From IMG/VR virus record IMGVR_UViG_3300044630_003661, positions 1 to 29,235 of that record: a stretch of 29,235 nucleotides of DNA. One strand, 5' to 3'. Made by a program: the position numbers and the translations under genes. The stretch comes from a virus. Below, one piece after another: positions 6,634 through 15,942 of the stretch (positions are counted from its first letter, which is position 1; each line of letters opens with the position of its first letter). Under the pieces are notes generated by a model. That model was not told the origin of the DNA. It worked only from the letters and a program-made list of their open reading frames with translations, and made no database searches.

Positions 6634-6641
6634 TATTTATA
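6634..6641 (-). promoter_or_regulatory. T4-type late promoter TATAAATA for gene 4 operon
   Basis: The + strand reads TATTTATA, so the - strand has a perfect TATAAATA. Expected start is near 6628, about 22 nt before the gene 4 ATG at 6606. It faces the + strand promoter at 6611-6618. Confidence 0.85.
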
Positions 6642-6650
6642 AAGAAAACG

Positions 6651-7781
6651 ATGGCTAATATCCGGGACAGAAGAGATCAAGATAGATCAGAAAATGGCGA
6701 GCTGGAGTTTCAAAATCAAAATAGTTATCTAAGTGAGTATCGTATTGGTACTCTAGAATATCCAGAAGGATTGCGACAAAACCCAGATTTGCAGCATTGG
6801 GTTGCTTTCTATATTAATACAAGAGATAAATCGATAGTTGGAAATAAACCATCTTCTTCATATACATCATCGGCCGCCGGTGATACTAATTACGTGGATA
6901 AAAAAGAACAAGATAGAGTAAATTTACTAAACAACAGTGGCTCTAAATTATCACAGGATGCGTTGGCATCTACAATACCGGTCGTTCGAGAAAATGCGGG
7001 TAAACTCGCAGGTGCAATTACCTTTATAACCAAAATAGGTACAGGTTCTAAGATTAAGGATGCTGTTACAGCTTCGGTTTTGGTTGGAACTACCGCGAGA
7101 GTTTTCGCAGAAGCGACAAAAAATTTAAATTTGCCGTCTTTTACTTCAGGAAGCACTTCTAGATTAAAAGACGTAATCACTCTGCATATTGAGGAAAGAC
7201 CATCTGTTAAATACGGAGTCAATTACGCAGATACAGATATGGGACTTTTAACAGGTCTATTAGTTGAAGGATCTGCGGCAGCTACTGCAGGGAATTTGAA
7301 GGGAGCTTTGCCAGAAATGCAGGCAAGATTCATAAGATCCTTGTTAAAGGTACCTGTATTAAACAATATAACAGAACTCGCTACCAGAGAAAGAACTAAT
7401 CCTTTTAGAGAAGTTTTATTTGAATCCGTTGATTATAGAACATTCAATTTTAGATATAGATTTTTTCCAAAAAGTTTTAATGAGTCTGAAAAGATTAAAT
7501 CTATTATCGACACATTTAAAATACACATGCACCCTCAATTATCCGAACAAAAATTGTTCTATCTTTATCCTTCGGAATTTGATATAGAATATATGTACGG
7601 AGATAAGGCTAATCCATATCTACACAAACTTGCAAGATGTGCACTAACAGATATGTCTGTAGAATATGGCGGAGAGCAATTTTCAACACATTCTGATGGG
7701 TCGCCTGTCGAAATAGGATTGACATTAACGTTCCGAGAATTAGAACAAATGACCTCAGAAAGAGTAAAAAATGGCTACTAA
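6651..7781 (+). CDS. 48: Baseplate tail-tube cap gp48
   Basis: This 376-residue protein compares with T4 gp48 (364 residues), which caps the central baseplate hub and, with gp54, starts the tail tube. The C-terminal half is most telling: RTNPFREVLFESVDYRTFNF, FFPKSFNESEKIKSIIDTFK, HMHPQLSE, YLYPSEFDIEYMYG, CALTDMSVEYGG and LTLTFRELEQMT, with T4 gp48 equivalents in the same order. The N-terminal half contains an Ala/Gly/Thr-rich helical region (about 115-150). The start has only a weak AAAGAAAAC upstream. It leads the long rightward late operon and overlaps gene 53 by 11 nt. Confidence 0.9.
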   Translation: MANIRDRRDQDRSENGELEFQNQNSYLSEYRIGTLEYPEGLRQNPDLQHWVAFYINTRDKSIVGNKPSSSYTSSAAGDTNYVDKKEQDRVNLLNNSGSKLSQDALASTIPVVRENAGKLAGAITFITKIGTGSKIKDAVTASVLVGTTARVFAEATKNLNLPSFTSGSTSRLKDVITLHIEERPSVKYGVNYADTDMGLLTGLLVEGSAAATAGNLKGALPEMQARFIRSLLKVPVLNNITELATRERTNPFREVLFESVDYRTFNFRYRFFPKSFNESEKIKSIIDTFKIHMHPQLSEQKLFYLYPSEFDIEYMYGDKANPYLHKLARCALTDMSVEYGGEQFSTHSDGSPVEIGLTLTFRELEQMTSERVKNGY

Positions 7782-8379
7782 ACTTTTTGATCTGTTTCCT
7801 AAAATTTCGTATACTTTAGACGACGAAGAAACTAATCAAGTTGTTACTGATATTTTTAAAAGAATTATTCTTTCTAAAGAATTTCAAGAAAATAATTCTT
7901 ATTTTGATCTTTATGATATTATGGATGGAGAAACCCCTGAAGAAATTTCTTATAGATTTTATGGAACTCAGGATTTACATTGGCTAGTACTAATGACCAA
8001 TAATATTATAGATCCTAGATTTGAATGGCCTGTGTCAGAAGCAGAATTAATAAAAAGAGTTGAGAGTAAATACGGAACAGAAAAAGATATATTTACTGTT
8101 AATAGAGCCGTTAATCCTGCAGGCTATCAAATAGAAACATATTTTATTTTGTTACAGGAATCCACTCACAAAAAACCTAAAAGATTAATACTGGAAGGCG
8201 TAGACGATGGCGGAATCAATATTCCAATTTCTTATAGAGACACAATAGTTGGCACTGAATATCAAAGTAATTTTGAAGTAGAACAAACAAAAAACGAAAC
8301 TTACAGACGTATCAAAATTTTAAAATCTTCTGTAGTTCAAGATGTTTTATTAAGTTTTAATAATATAGCAAGCACATAA
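7771..8379 (+). CDS. 53: Baseplate wedge protein gp53
   Basis: A 202-residue protein close to T4 gp53 (196 residues), which joins wedges to each other and to the hub. It shows the gp53 signature: LFDLFPKISY near the start, a short helical part, then ISYRFYGTQDLHWLVLMTNNIIDPRFEWPVSE, the segment resembling a LysM-like fold with a Trp-rich loop. The C-terminal ETYRRIKILKSSVVQDVL resembles the end of T4 gp53. It overlaps gene 48 upstream by 11 nt and gene 27 downstream by 1 nt (TAATG). Confidence 0.9.
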   Translation: MATKLFDLFPKISYTLDDEETNQVVTDIFKRIILSKEFQENNSYFDLYDIMDGETPEEISYRFYGTQDLHWLVLMTNNIIDPRFEWPVSEAELIKRVESKYGTEKDIFTVNRAVNPAGYQIETYFILLQESTHKKPKRLILEGVDDGGINIPISYRDTIVGTEYQSNFEVEQTKNETYRRIKILKSSVVQDVLLSFNNIAST

Positions 8380-9734
8380 TGCTAGAATCTCAATTTCTTC
8401 AAAATCCCGGCCAGGTAGAAATAAAAAATATTGTTTTGTTGTCTTCGCCGAAGGGAACATATGTTAATTTATTAGATTACCTAGTAGAAATAAACATTTA
8501 TGAAAGTTTGTTTAGTGGTTCTGTATCTGGGACAATAACTTTGGCTGATAGTACTAATTTAATATCCATGATGCCATTAATGGGTGAAGAATTGTTATTC
8601 ATGAATATTAAAACACCGGGCATGGAGGATAAATTTAGCATATATAAAACATTCAGAATATATGCAATATCTGATAAAATTTATGGCGATGATGCCAGCA
8701 AATTAATATACCATTTAAATTTTACAACAACAGAAACATTTAATGATTTAAACAATCCTATATATCGAGCTTTTGAAGGTACCCCATCTCAAATAATTAC
8801 AAGAATATATGAAGATTATTTACAAGCTGATAGAAATGTTTCTTTAAGTAAAAATTTAGATGAGACTAAAAATCCTTTGACTATATTAGACAATCCTACA
8901 AATAAAATAAAGTTTGTAAGCCCAGGATGGACTCCTATACAATGTATTAATTGGATTGCTAGTAAGTCTGTCCCACAAAATAAAACTTCTGCAAATTTCT
9001 TATTCTGGGAAACAACAAAAGGATTTTATTTTGGTAGCACGAATACATTATTCAATAATTTGGAAGAAGTGTCTTTAGGTGAGTATGTTTACTCTGAATC
9101 ATATATCAATACATTATCTATAGATGAAAGACCATTAGCAATGTTTGCTATAAAATCTATGATTATTGAGAAATCTTTTGATCAATTGGAAAATACTATG
9201 ACAGGATATCTATCTAATAGATTGTTGGATATTGATTTATATAATAAACAATATAACGAAAATGATTATGACCATATAGATAGATTTGAAGATTATCCCC
9301 ATTTAAGTGAAGGAACTTCTATTCCATTAGCTTATAAAAATATTACAAGAAATCCAAAGTCGCATATACGAGTTAATTATAGTACGCCAAAGTTGCATTC
9401 AAAAATAGAAAATAATTTTGACGAAGTAACAAAGTATATTTTTGGAAAGAGACGAGCCAGCTTAGTGGAATTAGGAAATTTTAAAATGCAAATTGTAATA
9501 CCCGGAAGAACAGACATAGAAGCGGGGACAGTTATAAAAATTAAAATTCCAAAGAAAACTCCGGGTCCGCTTGGCAATGAGGATAGAACCAGTTACGAAT
9601 CAGATCCTTTATATTCTGGATATTATCTAATAACAGACGTTGCTCATAAGATAAATCCTAAATCACATTTCACAACATTAACAATTACAAAAGATTCATT
9701 CTCGAAAAAAGCATATGATGGGATATCCTCATGA
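8379..9734 (+). CDS. 27: Baseplate central hub protein gp27-like
   Basis: A 451-residue protein, longer than T4 gp27 (391 residues). gp27 forms the trimeric cup that holds gp5 and continues the tube. Supporting features: an N-terminal tube-like domain (YLVEINIYESLFSGSVSGTI, LMGEELLFMNIKTPG), an inserted helical part with a Trp-containing PGWTPIQCINWIASKS that is typical of gp27/VgrG-type hub proteins, and a C-terminal second barrel (FKMQIVIPGRTDIEAGTVIKI, GYYLITDVAHKI, HFTTLTITKDSF). It lies directly before gene 5, its structural partner, and overlaps it by 4 nt. T4 keeps gene 27 in another cluster, so the location differs from T4. Confidence 0.82.
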   Translation: MLESQFLQNPGQVEIKNIVLLSSPKGTYVNLLDYLVEINIYESLFSGSVSGTITLADSTNLISMMPLMGEELLFMNIKTPGMEDKFSIYKTFRIYAISDKIYGDDASKLIYHLNFTTTETFNDLNNPIYRAFEGTPSQIITRIYEDYLQADRNVSLSKNLDETKNPLTILDNPTNKIKFVSPGWTPIQCINWIASKSVPQNKTSANFLFWETTKGFYFGSTNTLFNNLEEVSLGEYVYSESYINTLSIDERPLAMFAIKSMIIEKSFDQLENTMTGYLSNRLLDIDLYNKQYNENDYDHIDRFEDYPHLSEGTSIPLAYKNITRNPKSHIRVNYSTPKLHSKIENNFDEVTKYIFGKRRASLVELGNFKMQIVIPGRTDIEAGTVIKIKIPKKTPGPLGNEDRTSYESDPLYSGYYLITDVAHKINPKSHFTTLTITKDSFSKKAYDGISS

Positions 9735-12310
9735 TAATAGATAATTCTTTCACGTGGTGGACAGGTGTCGTAGAGGATAGAGACGATCCTGAAAAATTAG
9801 GTAGATGTAGAGTACGAATATTTGGGTATCATACTGCAGATACAAATTTATTACCTACATCAGATTTACCATGGGCTATTCCTTTACAATCTATTACATC
9901 GGCAGCAACTTCTGGTTTAGGACATACCCCTGTAGGTATCGTTCCTGGTACATGGGTTATGGGATGGTTCTTAGATGGTGAAGAGGCGCAGAGACCTTTA
10001 ATATTAGGAACTATTGCAGGCAAACCTATTACTTCTGCAGATGCCGTTAAAAAATTAGCTCAACAAGAAATAGAAGTTGGTTTTTTTAAAGCATCGGATG
10101 GAAAGGTAATTCGAGACGAAAATAATAATCCTATTGTTGTACCTACAAATACGACGAGCGGAATAACTGCACTACCGCCTTTAAGTGTGAATGATATAGA
10201 AATATTATTTAAAGCTATTGCAGTATCTTTATCTAATAATAATATTAGTACAGAAAGCACTACAGGCAATTTAGGCAAATATCAAATTAGTGTTTCTAGA
10301 TTAATGGAATTGGGATATATTAATAGACAACGAGAAGATTCTATCCCCGAAGAATGGGCAAATTTTGCAGAAAATTGGACCGGGCAAAACGGCATAAAAA
10401 CAAAGGCAATGTTTTTAGCAAATGAGAACGAACAAGAAATAGCTATGTTTGCTTCTATTAAAGAACATTATAATACTTTAATACGACTAGAAAAAATAAC
10501 AGAAACGGATAATTATAGAAACGTTGCGGGATTATTAACTGTTGCTCATGTCATGGGTGTTAATAATGCGGACAAATTAAATAAGAAAACTGAAACAGGA
10601 GTAAGAGCTAAAGATTATTTTGTACTAGGAAATAGTGCTTTGGGTGGAATAGAAACTGATTTTGTAAAATCTTTAGATAGTGCAGGTAATTATTTGCCAT
10701 CGGTCAATGATAATTCAAATGTATTAAATAACGATGAACTAAGAAAATTGCAAGGGTTCCAAGATCCAAATAAAAAATATCCTAAAATAGAATATGCAAA
10801 TGTTAGTGATATTAATAAATTAGCAGTAGGTGATACGTCTCACCTGTCTCTTTTAATAAAAGAAAATAAAAGAATAGATAAAATCCCAATTACAGGAACT
10901 CCTAAGACATGGGATGAACCTTCATCTGCGTATGGTGCAGTATATCCGTACAATCAGGTTATAGAAACAGAAGCGGGACACGTAATAGAATTAGATAGTA
11001 CTCCGGGCGCAGAAAGAATACAAGTATTTCATAAAAGCGGAACTTATATAGAGGTAGATGTTAATGGTACAATGGTTAGAAAAACCGTTGGCGATAATTA
11101 TGAGATATTAGATAGAAATAATTTTACATATATTAAAGGTGCCCACAATTTAACCGTTGAAGGGCAAACCAATATTTTTGTCAAGGATGATGCAAAGATA
11201 GAAGTGGATGGCGATTTATCTGTAGTTGGGCACGGTAAAACATCTGTTGCTACAGCAGGAACCGCATCTGTTGTTGCTGAAAATTTTATTGTATCCGCCG
11301 ATAAAAGTATTACGATGGTTACGAATGGAGACTTTAATATACAGGGTAAAGATATTAATCTGTATGCTAAAGGTGGTTCTATGACACAAAAAGCATCTGG
11401 CGATATTTCTATGGAGTCGGGAACAACAGGTACATTTAGTATAAAAGGTGGATTGGCATTATTATTAGATGCAGCAATAGTTAAAACTAAAATGGGTGCC
11501 AATAGAGTAAGAGAAATTGCATACGCAGTATTACCAAGACCATCTAGTAAAACTCCGGATAATACTGAAGTACCAGTATTGCCAAGAGAAATATTAGCCA
11601 AGTCTAATTACTTATTTGATTCTAATGAAGATAATGCTAGCACATATCAACAGCTATTAGAAAAATCTGGATTAATTAATAGCAAAATGAGGACTAAAAT
11701 TTCCACTACAGATTCAACTTCTCAAAATTCTAGTAGTACGGGCAATCCCGAATTAATTGTAAATTCGGATCTTAACGAAATAAGACAATTTAAATATTTT
11801 CCAAGATCATTTATATTATCCAAAAAAGAAAATAGAATATTTACACTTGGGGATATGTTACAAGATGGCGGTTTAACAGCGCAACGAGGATTAACAGAAC
11901 AGCAAATTGTTTATAATTTAAAACAACTAGTAGTTAATTGTTTAGATCCTATTAAAGCCAAATATCCAGATATGAAAATAACCAGTGGCTTTAGATCTAG
12001 TACTTCTCAAGTATTCGGAAGTATATCCGAGAAAAGCGATCATGGATTGGGTGCAGCTGCAGATATTAAATTTACTAATACATATAAACGAGAATATAAA
12101 GCAATTGCAGAATGGATCGTAGCAAATGTTCCACACCGACAGATAATATTAGAATATTACTTTCAACCCGGAAGTAGTAAATTAAAATCTGCTTGGATTC
12201 ATGTATCATTTTTAACATATGATGGATCTTTGGTAAAATCTTCATATCCTAACGTACAAACATTCGTTAACCATCAGTCTAAATATACTAAATTGGTTAA
12301 CTTGGCATAA
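9731..12310 (+). CDS. 5: Baseplate hub spike gp5 with transglycosylase-like and M15 peptidase domains
   Basis: An 859-residue spike protein, longer than T4 gp5 (575). Residues 1-100 are the OB-fold (WWTGVVEDRDDPEKLGRCRVR, VPGTWVMGWFLDG, RPLILGTIAG). Residues about 150-310 replace the T4 lysozyme domain: STESTTGNLGKYQ (Glu175 as candidate acid) and VAGLLTVAHVMGVNNAD resemble phage transglycosylase-like domains. About 415-590 has short Val/Gly strands like the gp5 triple beta-helix. Residues 690-859 look like peptidase M15: SGFRS (752-756), SDHGLGAAAD (His771, Asp778 as metal ligands), Glu808, and WIHVSF (His824). Together these would cut glycan strands and stem peptides during entry. It follows gene 27 with an ATGA overlap. 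The OB-fold and M15 calls are firm; the transglycosylase call is moderate. Confidence 0.9.
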   Translation: MIIDNSFTWWTGVVEDRDDPEKLGRCRVRIFGYHTADTNLLPTSDLPWAIPLQSITSAATSGLGHTPVGIVPGTWVMGWFLDGEEAQRPLILGTIAGKPITSADAVKKLAQQEIEVGFFKASDGKVIRDENNNPIVVPTNTTSGITALPPLSVNDIEILFKAIAVSLSNNNISTESTTGNLGKYQISVSRLMELGYINRQREDSIPEEWANFAENWTGQNGIKTKAMFLANENEQEIAMFASIKEHYNTLIRLEKITETDNYRNVAGLLTVAHVMGVNNADKLNKKTETGVRAKDYFVLGNSALGGIETDFVKSLDSAGNYLPSVNDNSNVLNNDELRKLQGFQDPNKKYPKIEYANVSDINKLAVGDTSHLSLLIKENKRIDKIPITGTPKTWDEPSSAYGAVYPYNQVIETEAGHVIELDSTPGAERIQVFHKSGTYIEVDVNGTMVRKTVGDNYEILDRNNFTYIKGAHNLTVEGQTNIFVKDDAKIEVDGDLSVVGHGKTSVATAGTASVVAENFIVSADKSITMVTNGDFNIQGKDINLYAKGGSMTQKASGDISMESGTTGTFSIKGGLALLLDAAIVKTKMGANRVREIAYAVLPRPSSKTPDNTEVPVLPREILAKSNYLFDSNEDNASTYQQLLEKSGLINSKMRTKISTTDSTSQNSSSTGNPELIVNSDLNEIRQFKYFPRSFILSKKENRIFTLGDMLQDGGLTAQRGLTEQQIVYNLKQLVVNCLDPIKAKYPDMKITSGFRSSTSQVFGSISEKSDHGLGAAADIKFTNTYKREYKAIAEWIVANVPHRQIILEYYFQPGSSKLKSAWIHVSFLTYDGSLVKSSYPNVQTFVNHQSKYTKLVNLA

Positions 12311-12316
12311 TAAATA
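12309..12316 (+). promoter_or_regulatory. Late-promoter-like AATAAATA before gene 25
   Basis: AATAAATA differs from TATAAATA at one position and starts within the gene 5 stop codon. Only 5 nt separate it from ATG 12322, so a normally spaced start would fall on the ATG itself. No Shine-Dalgarno sequence is seen for gene 25. It may be a promoter giving a leaderless message or just an AU-rich translation start region. Confidence 0.35.
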
Positions 12317-12321
12317 ATCAT

Positions 12322-12720
12322 ATGGCAACCTCAAGAGATATAAAACAATTTTCAGATTTAGACCTTTCTTTTAAGGCTAATCCGTTTACTAAAGATTTAT
12401 ACTTAAAAACAGATGAAGATGCGGTCAAAACTGCATTAAAGCATTTATTAAGAACTAGAAATTTTGAGAGACATTTTCATCCTGAAATAGGCACACAAGT
12501 ACATTCTTTATTATTCGAACCATTTTCATCTGCAGTGAAAATTGCAATGGAAAGAACAATAAAAGAATCTATTGAGAAATTCGAGCCAAGAGTAAGATTA
12601 ATTTCTGTTAAGATTACAGAAACAGCAGATGTTAATGATCTAGATGTTAATATTACTTTTACATTAAGAAATACAGAAGCACCTATAACAATTCAAACTT
12701 TAATAAGTAGAGTAAGATAA
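12322..12720 (+). CDS. 25: Baseplate wedge protein gp25
   Basis: 132 residues, the same length as T4 gp25. The gp25/GPW family is the most conserved wedge component of contractile injection systems; it binds the gp6 helical bundle and helps start sheath assembly. Family features seen: KANPFTKDLYLKTDEDAVKTALKHLLRT, RHFHPEIGTQVHSLLFEP (the E-I-G-x-x-x-x-L-L-F-E-P motif), and EKFEPRVRLISVKI. It sits between gene 5 and gene 6 and shares a 1-nt overlap with gene 6 (TAATG). Confidence 0.95.
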   Translation: MATSRDIKQFSDLDLSFKANPFTKDLYLKTDEDAVKTALKHLLRTRNFERHFHPEIGTQVHSLLFEPFSSAVKIAMERTIKESIEKFEPRVRLISVKITETADVNDLDVNITFTLRNTEAPITIQTLISRVR

Positions 12721-14564
12721 TGGCTAATTACAGAATAGCAGAACTAGACTTTGATTCAATTAAAACGAATCTAAAACAATTTCTAAGCAATTACAGAGAT
12801 AAAGATAATAATCTTATTTTTAAAGATTATGATTTTGACGCATCTAGTCTTTCTATATTAATAGATCTTTTATCTTATAATACTCATTATAATGCGTATT
12901 TAGGAAATATGGTTGCGAATGAGATGTTTTTAGATTCTGCAGTTAAAAGAGAATCTGCAGTATCTATTGCTAAGCACTTAGGATATACTCCTTTATCATA
13001 TAGAAGTGCTAGAGCAAAAGTAGCATTTACAGTACAAGACCCCGCAGGAAATCCATCCACATTAACATTACCTAAATTTTCACCTTTTACAACTACAATT
13101 AATGGGCAACAATATACCTTTGTAAATCTTGATGCTGTTACAATATCACCATTAGATGGGGTATATTCTTTTGCTGATGTTGAAATTGTCGAGGGAGTTC
13201 CTTTAGTATATTCTTATAGAGTAGATGTATCTGGTCCAAGTGAAAAATATACAATACCTAATAAGAATGTAGACACAAGTACTTTAAGAGTAACTGTTCA
13301 AAATTCATATACAGATTTAACAACAACTACATTCACTTTAGCTGAAAATTTATCAAGTATTACCTCCACGGCAAAGGTATTTTTTATTGAAGAAAATCCT
13401 TCAGGATTTTATGAGATATTTTTCGGGGATAATGTTATTGGAGAAAAATTAAGACCTGGAAACATAGTAACAATCGAATATCTAGTTAGTAACGGAGATT
13501 CTTGTAATGTTTCGGGTAATATAACACAGGTGTTTTCATTAGGTTCTACAGTTGGCGGTGTTGTTTTAAATAACAGCATAGTTGCAACTATAAACTCATC
13601 CGGCGGCGATGTAGGAGACACTATAGATGAAATTAAATTTAAAGCTCCTCGTTTCTTATCATCATATAATAGGGCAGTTACTTCATCAGATTATAAAGCA
13701 ATAATTGAAGCCAATTACCCGTTAGTAGAATCTATTTCAGTTTGGGGAGGGGAAGATAATGATCCTCCTAAATATGGCAAGGTTATAATATCATTAAAAC
13801 CGTATGATGGATTTACTGTTAGTGACGCAATTAAAAATAATATTAAAAACAATATATTAGCAGATAAAAAAGTAATGTCAATAATTCCAGAATTTATTGA
13901 TCCAAATTATCTTTATATTAATCTAGACACAAAAATTAAATTCTCATCTAAAAATTCTAGATACACAGCATCTCAAATTGAAATTTTAGTACGTTCAGAA
14001 ATTGAAAATTATTTCAAAACCGAATTACAAAAATTCAATAAAAATTTTATATATTCTAAAATGTCTAAAAAGATTGATGCCATAGATTCATCTATTATCG
14101 GAAATGTATCTACAATAAAGGTACAAAAAAGAATTGTTCCTGTTATAGGAGCACAAAATGGGTATACAGGTTCTTCAATTATAAAATTTGCCAATAAGTT
14201 AGTTTCGGGTAGTATAACTTCTACTGCATTTTATTATACAGTAAATGGAGTAGTGTATACTGCATATTTGCAAGATAATATTACATCTGCAACAACTGGG
14301 ACTTTGGATCTTTTGGATTTTTATACGAATAGTGTTTTAGTATCTTCTATAGGAACGGTTAATTATACCGCAGGAGAGATATCATTTAGCAGATTAAATC
14401 CTACAGGTTATCTTGAAAACGCAACAGACATTAGAATATATTCTAGAATTACAGAATTAGATATTGCATCTACAAGAGATTTAATATTAGTTATAGACGA
14501 TAGTAAAACGGATACTACAACTAAAAGAACACCCGGATTATCAGTAACAGTAACAGTAGAATAA
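12720..14564 (+). CDS. 6: Baseplate wedge protein gp6
   Basis: A 614-residue protein comparable with T4 gp6 (660 residues), the core wedge subunit that forms the continuous inner baseplate ring. The N-terminus has DFDSIKTNLKQFL, DFDASSLSILIDLLSYNTHYNA and MFLDSAVKRESAVSIAKHLGYTP, the gp6/gpJ-type signature. The middle has FYEIFFGDNVIGEKL and KFKAPRFLSSYNRAVTSSDYKAII, also typical of this family. A Ser/Thr-rich C-terminal part (about 490-614) with short beta strands is likely peripheral. Gene order 25-6 is as in most contractile tail modules. Confidence 0.92.
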   Translation: MANYRIAELDFDSIKTNLKQFLSNYRDKDNNLIFKDYDFDASSLSILIDLLSYNTHYNAYLGNMVANEMFLDSAVKRESAVSIAKHLGYTPLSYRSARAKVAFTVQDPAGNPSTLTLPKFSPFTTTINGQQYTFVNLDAVTISPLDGVYSFADVEIVEGVPLVYSYRVDVSGPSEKYTIPNKNVDTSTLRVTVQNSYTDLTTTTFTLAENLSSITSTAKVFFIEENPSGFYEIFFGDNVIGEKLRPGNIVTIEYLVSNGDSCNVSGNITQVFSLGSTVGGVVLNNSIVATINSSGGDVGDTIDEIKFKAPRFLSSYNRAVTSSDYKAIIEANYPLVESISVWGGEDNDPPKYGKVIISLKPYDGFTVSDAIKNNIKNNILADKKVMSIIPEFIDPNYLYINLDTKIKFSSKNSRYTASQIEILVRSEIENYFKTELQKFNKNFIYSKMSKKIDAIDSSIIGNVSTIKVQKRIVPVIGAQNGYTGSSIIKFANKLVSGSITSTAFYYTVNGVVYTAYLQDNITSATTGTLDLLDFYTNSVLVSSIGTVNYTAGEISFSRLNPTGYLENATDIRIYSRITELDIASTRDLILVIDDSKTDTTTKRTPGLSVTVTVE

Positions 14565-14565
14565 C

Positions 14566-15942
14566 ATGACAACAATTTTTGATACTGTAGAATTATCGGG
14601 GCCATTAAAATTAAATGGTATCTCGAAAACTAATAAATTTAGAGGTAGCTTTACTGGCTGGTTTTATCCATTATTTTTAACAAGAAAAGAAGCAATACAG
14701 GAAGATATAAACCGAGGCGGTAAGGGCATATATCAAGTAACTGAATTTTTTGATAGAGACGGTGAATTTTATACTGCAGATAGTTATGGATTTTATGGGG
14801 AATTAAAGGACCCGTTAATATACACATTACACGTTGGCAACGGCGCAGAGAATCCTTTCTCAAAGATACAAAACAGATTATCATTATTAATCGAAAATCA
14901 ATTACCAGATTTTGTACAAACAGATTATGGTATGTTTGTGACTTTCCTAAAAGCATATTATGAGTTTTTAGAACAAAATAATCAAGCACAAGAATTGCTT
15001 CAAGATATTACTAAGTATGCAGATATTGATGAAACGTCTGAAGAAATGATTAATAAATTTTTAGAAAATTATGCTCAGGATATTTCCTCATCTAATATCG
15101 TAGATAATAAAGCTTTAGTAAAAAGAATAAGAGAAATTTATAATAGAAAAGGTACAGAATCTGCGTATCGAATTTTATTTAATATTTTATATAAAGAAAC
15201 TATTGAATTTTTCTATCCCTATGATATTGTTCTAAAACCTTCAACCGGTAAATGGAATGTTCCAATTTCTTTGAGAGTAAAACAAACAGATATAAGACAA
15301 AATATATTTAATTTTAAAAATACGCAAATTATAGGTGGAACCTCCAAAGCCACATCTATTGTGGATAATGTCCAAAAAGTCAATATTGATGAATTTGACG
15401 TATATGATTTAATATTGGACACTAAAAGCACTATAGGATATTTTGTAGGAGGGGAAAATATTACTGCAATTAAATCAGTAATATTAGACAGTTCTTTAGA
15501 TACGTCTAATTTATACGGAACTGTTTATTCTGTTTTATCTAAAATAGATATTGTGGATGGTAAGCTTGGTTATAAAAAAGGACATTCTCTAACTATTGTA
15601 GACGACAAAGGCACCGGAAAATTAGCAGAAGCCAGAGTTTCCGAAGTTGATAGATTTGGATCAATAAAGGGAATAGAAATTTTAGAATCGGGTGTTAATT
15701 ATAGTAATACTACAATAGTATCTGCGGGACAACCAACAGAAAACCTATTAGGAAAATACACAATACAAAACGGAATCGTTACTTTAACGTTTCCAAATGA
15801 ACATAATATTAAAAGAGGTACTTTATTGAATATAAATTATACTGGCAATATTTTAAGCCCAATAGATAATACCTCTCATAGAGTAAAAGTTGTATCTGTA
15901 CCAAATATCAGATCAATAAGATTTAAATATCCAGGATTTTAA
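14566..15942 (+). CDS. 7: Baseplate wedge protein, gp7-like central part
   Basis: A 458-residue protein. The first 100 residues (FYPLFLTRKEAIQEDINRGG, FDRDGEFYTADSYGF) resemble a segment common to virion proteins of marine T4-like phages. Residues about 105-215 (RLSLLIENQLPDF, MFVTFLKAYYEFLEQNN, then VKRIREIYNRKGTESAYRILFNILY) match in order a region near the C-terminus of T4 gp7 (AYIQYLSDGYG ... FYSTKGIEASYKFLFKVLYNEE). The rest is beta-rich. The far end of T4 gp7 (VHPVGFGF) is absent here but appears in the next gene, whose ATG follows this stop with no gap. T4 gp7 has 1032 residues, so this gene and the next may share its role. The wedge position between 6 and 8 supports this. Confidence 0.7.
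   Translation: MTTIFDTVELSGPLKLNGISKTNKFRGSFTGWFYPLFLTRKEAIQEDINRGGKGIYQVTEFFDRDGEFYTADSYGFYGELKDPLIYTLHVGNGAENPFSKIQNRLSLLIENQLPDFVQTDYGMFVTFLKAYYEFLEQNNQAQELLQDITKYADIDETSEEMINKFLENYAQDISSSNIVDNKALVKRIREIYNRKGTESAYRILFNILYKETIEFFYPYDIVLKPSTGKWNVPISLRVKQTDIRQNIFNFKNTQIIGGTSKATSIVDNVQKVNIDEFDVYDLILDTKSTIGYFVGGENITAIKSVILDSSLDTSNLYGTVYSVLSKIDIVDGKLGYKKGHSLTIVDDKGTGKLAEARVSEVDRFGSIKGIEILESGVNYSNTTIVSAGQPTENLLGKYTIQNGIVTLTFPNEHNIKRGTLLNINYTGNILSPIDNTSHRVKVVSVPNIRSIRFKYPGF

Noticed and set aside
11098-11601. 167-residue - strand open frame opposite gene 5
   Set aside because: Antisense shadow of the beta-helix-like part of gp5; no start signal or recognisable protein features.
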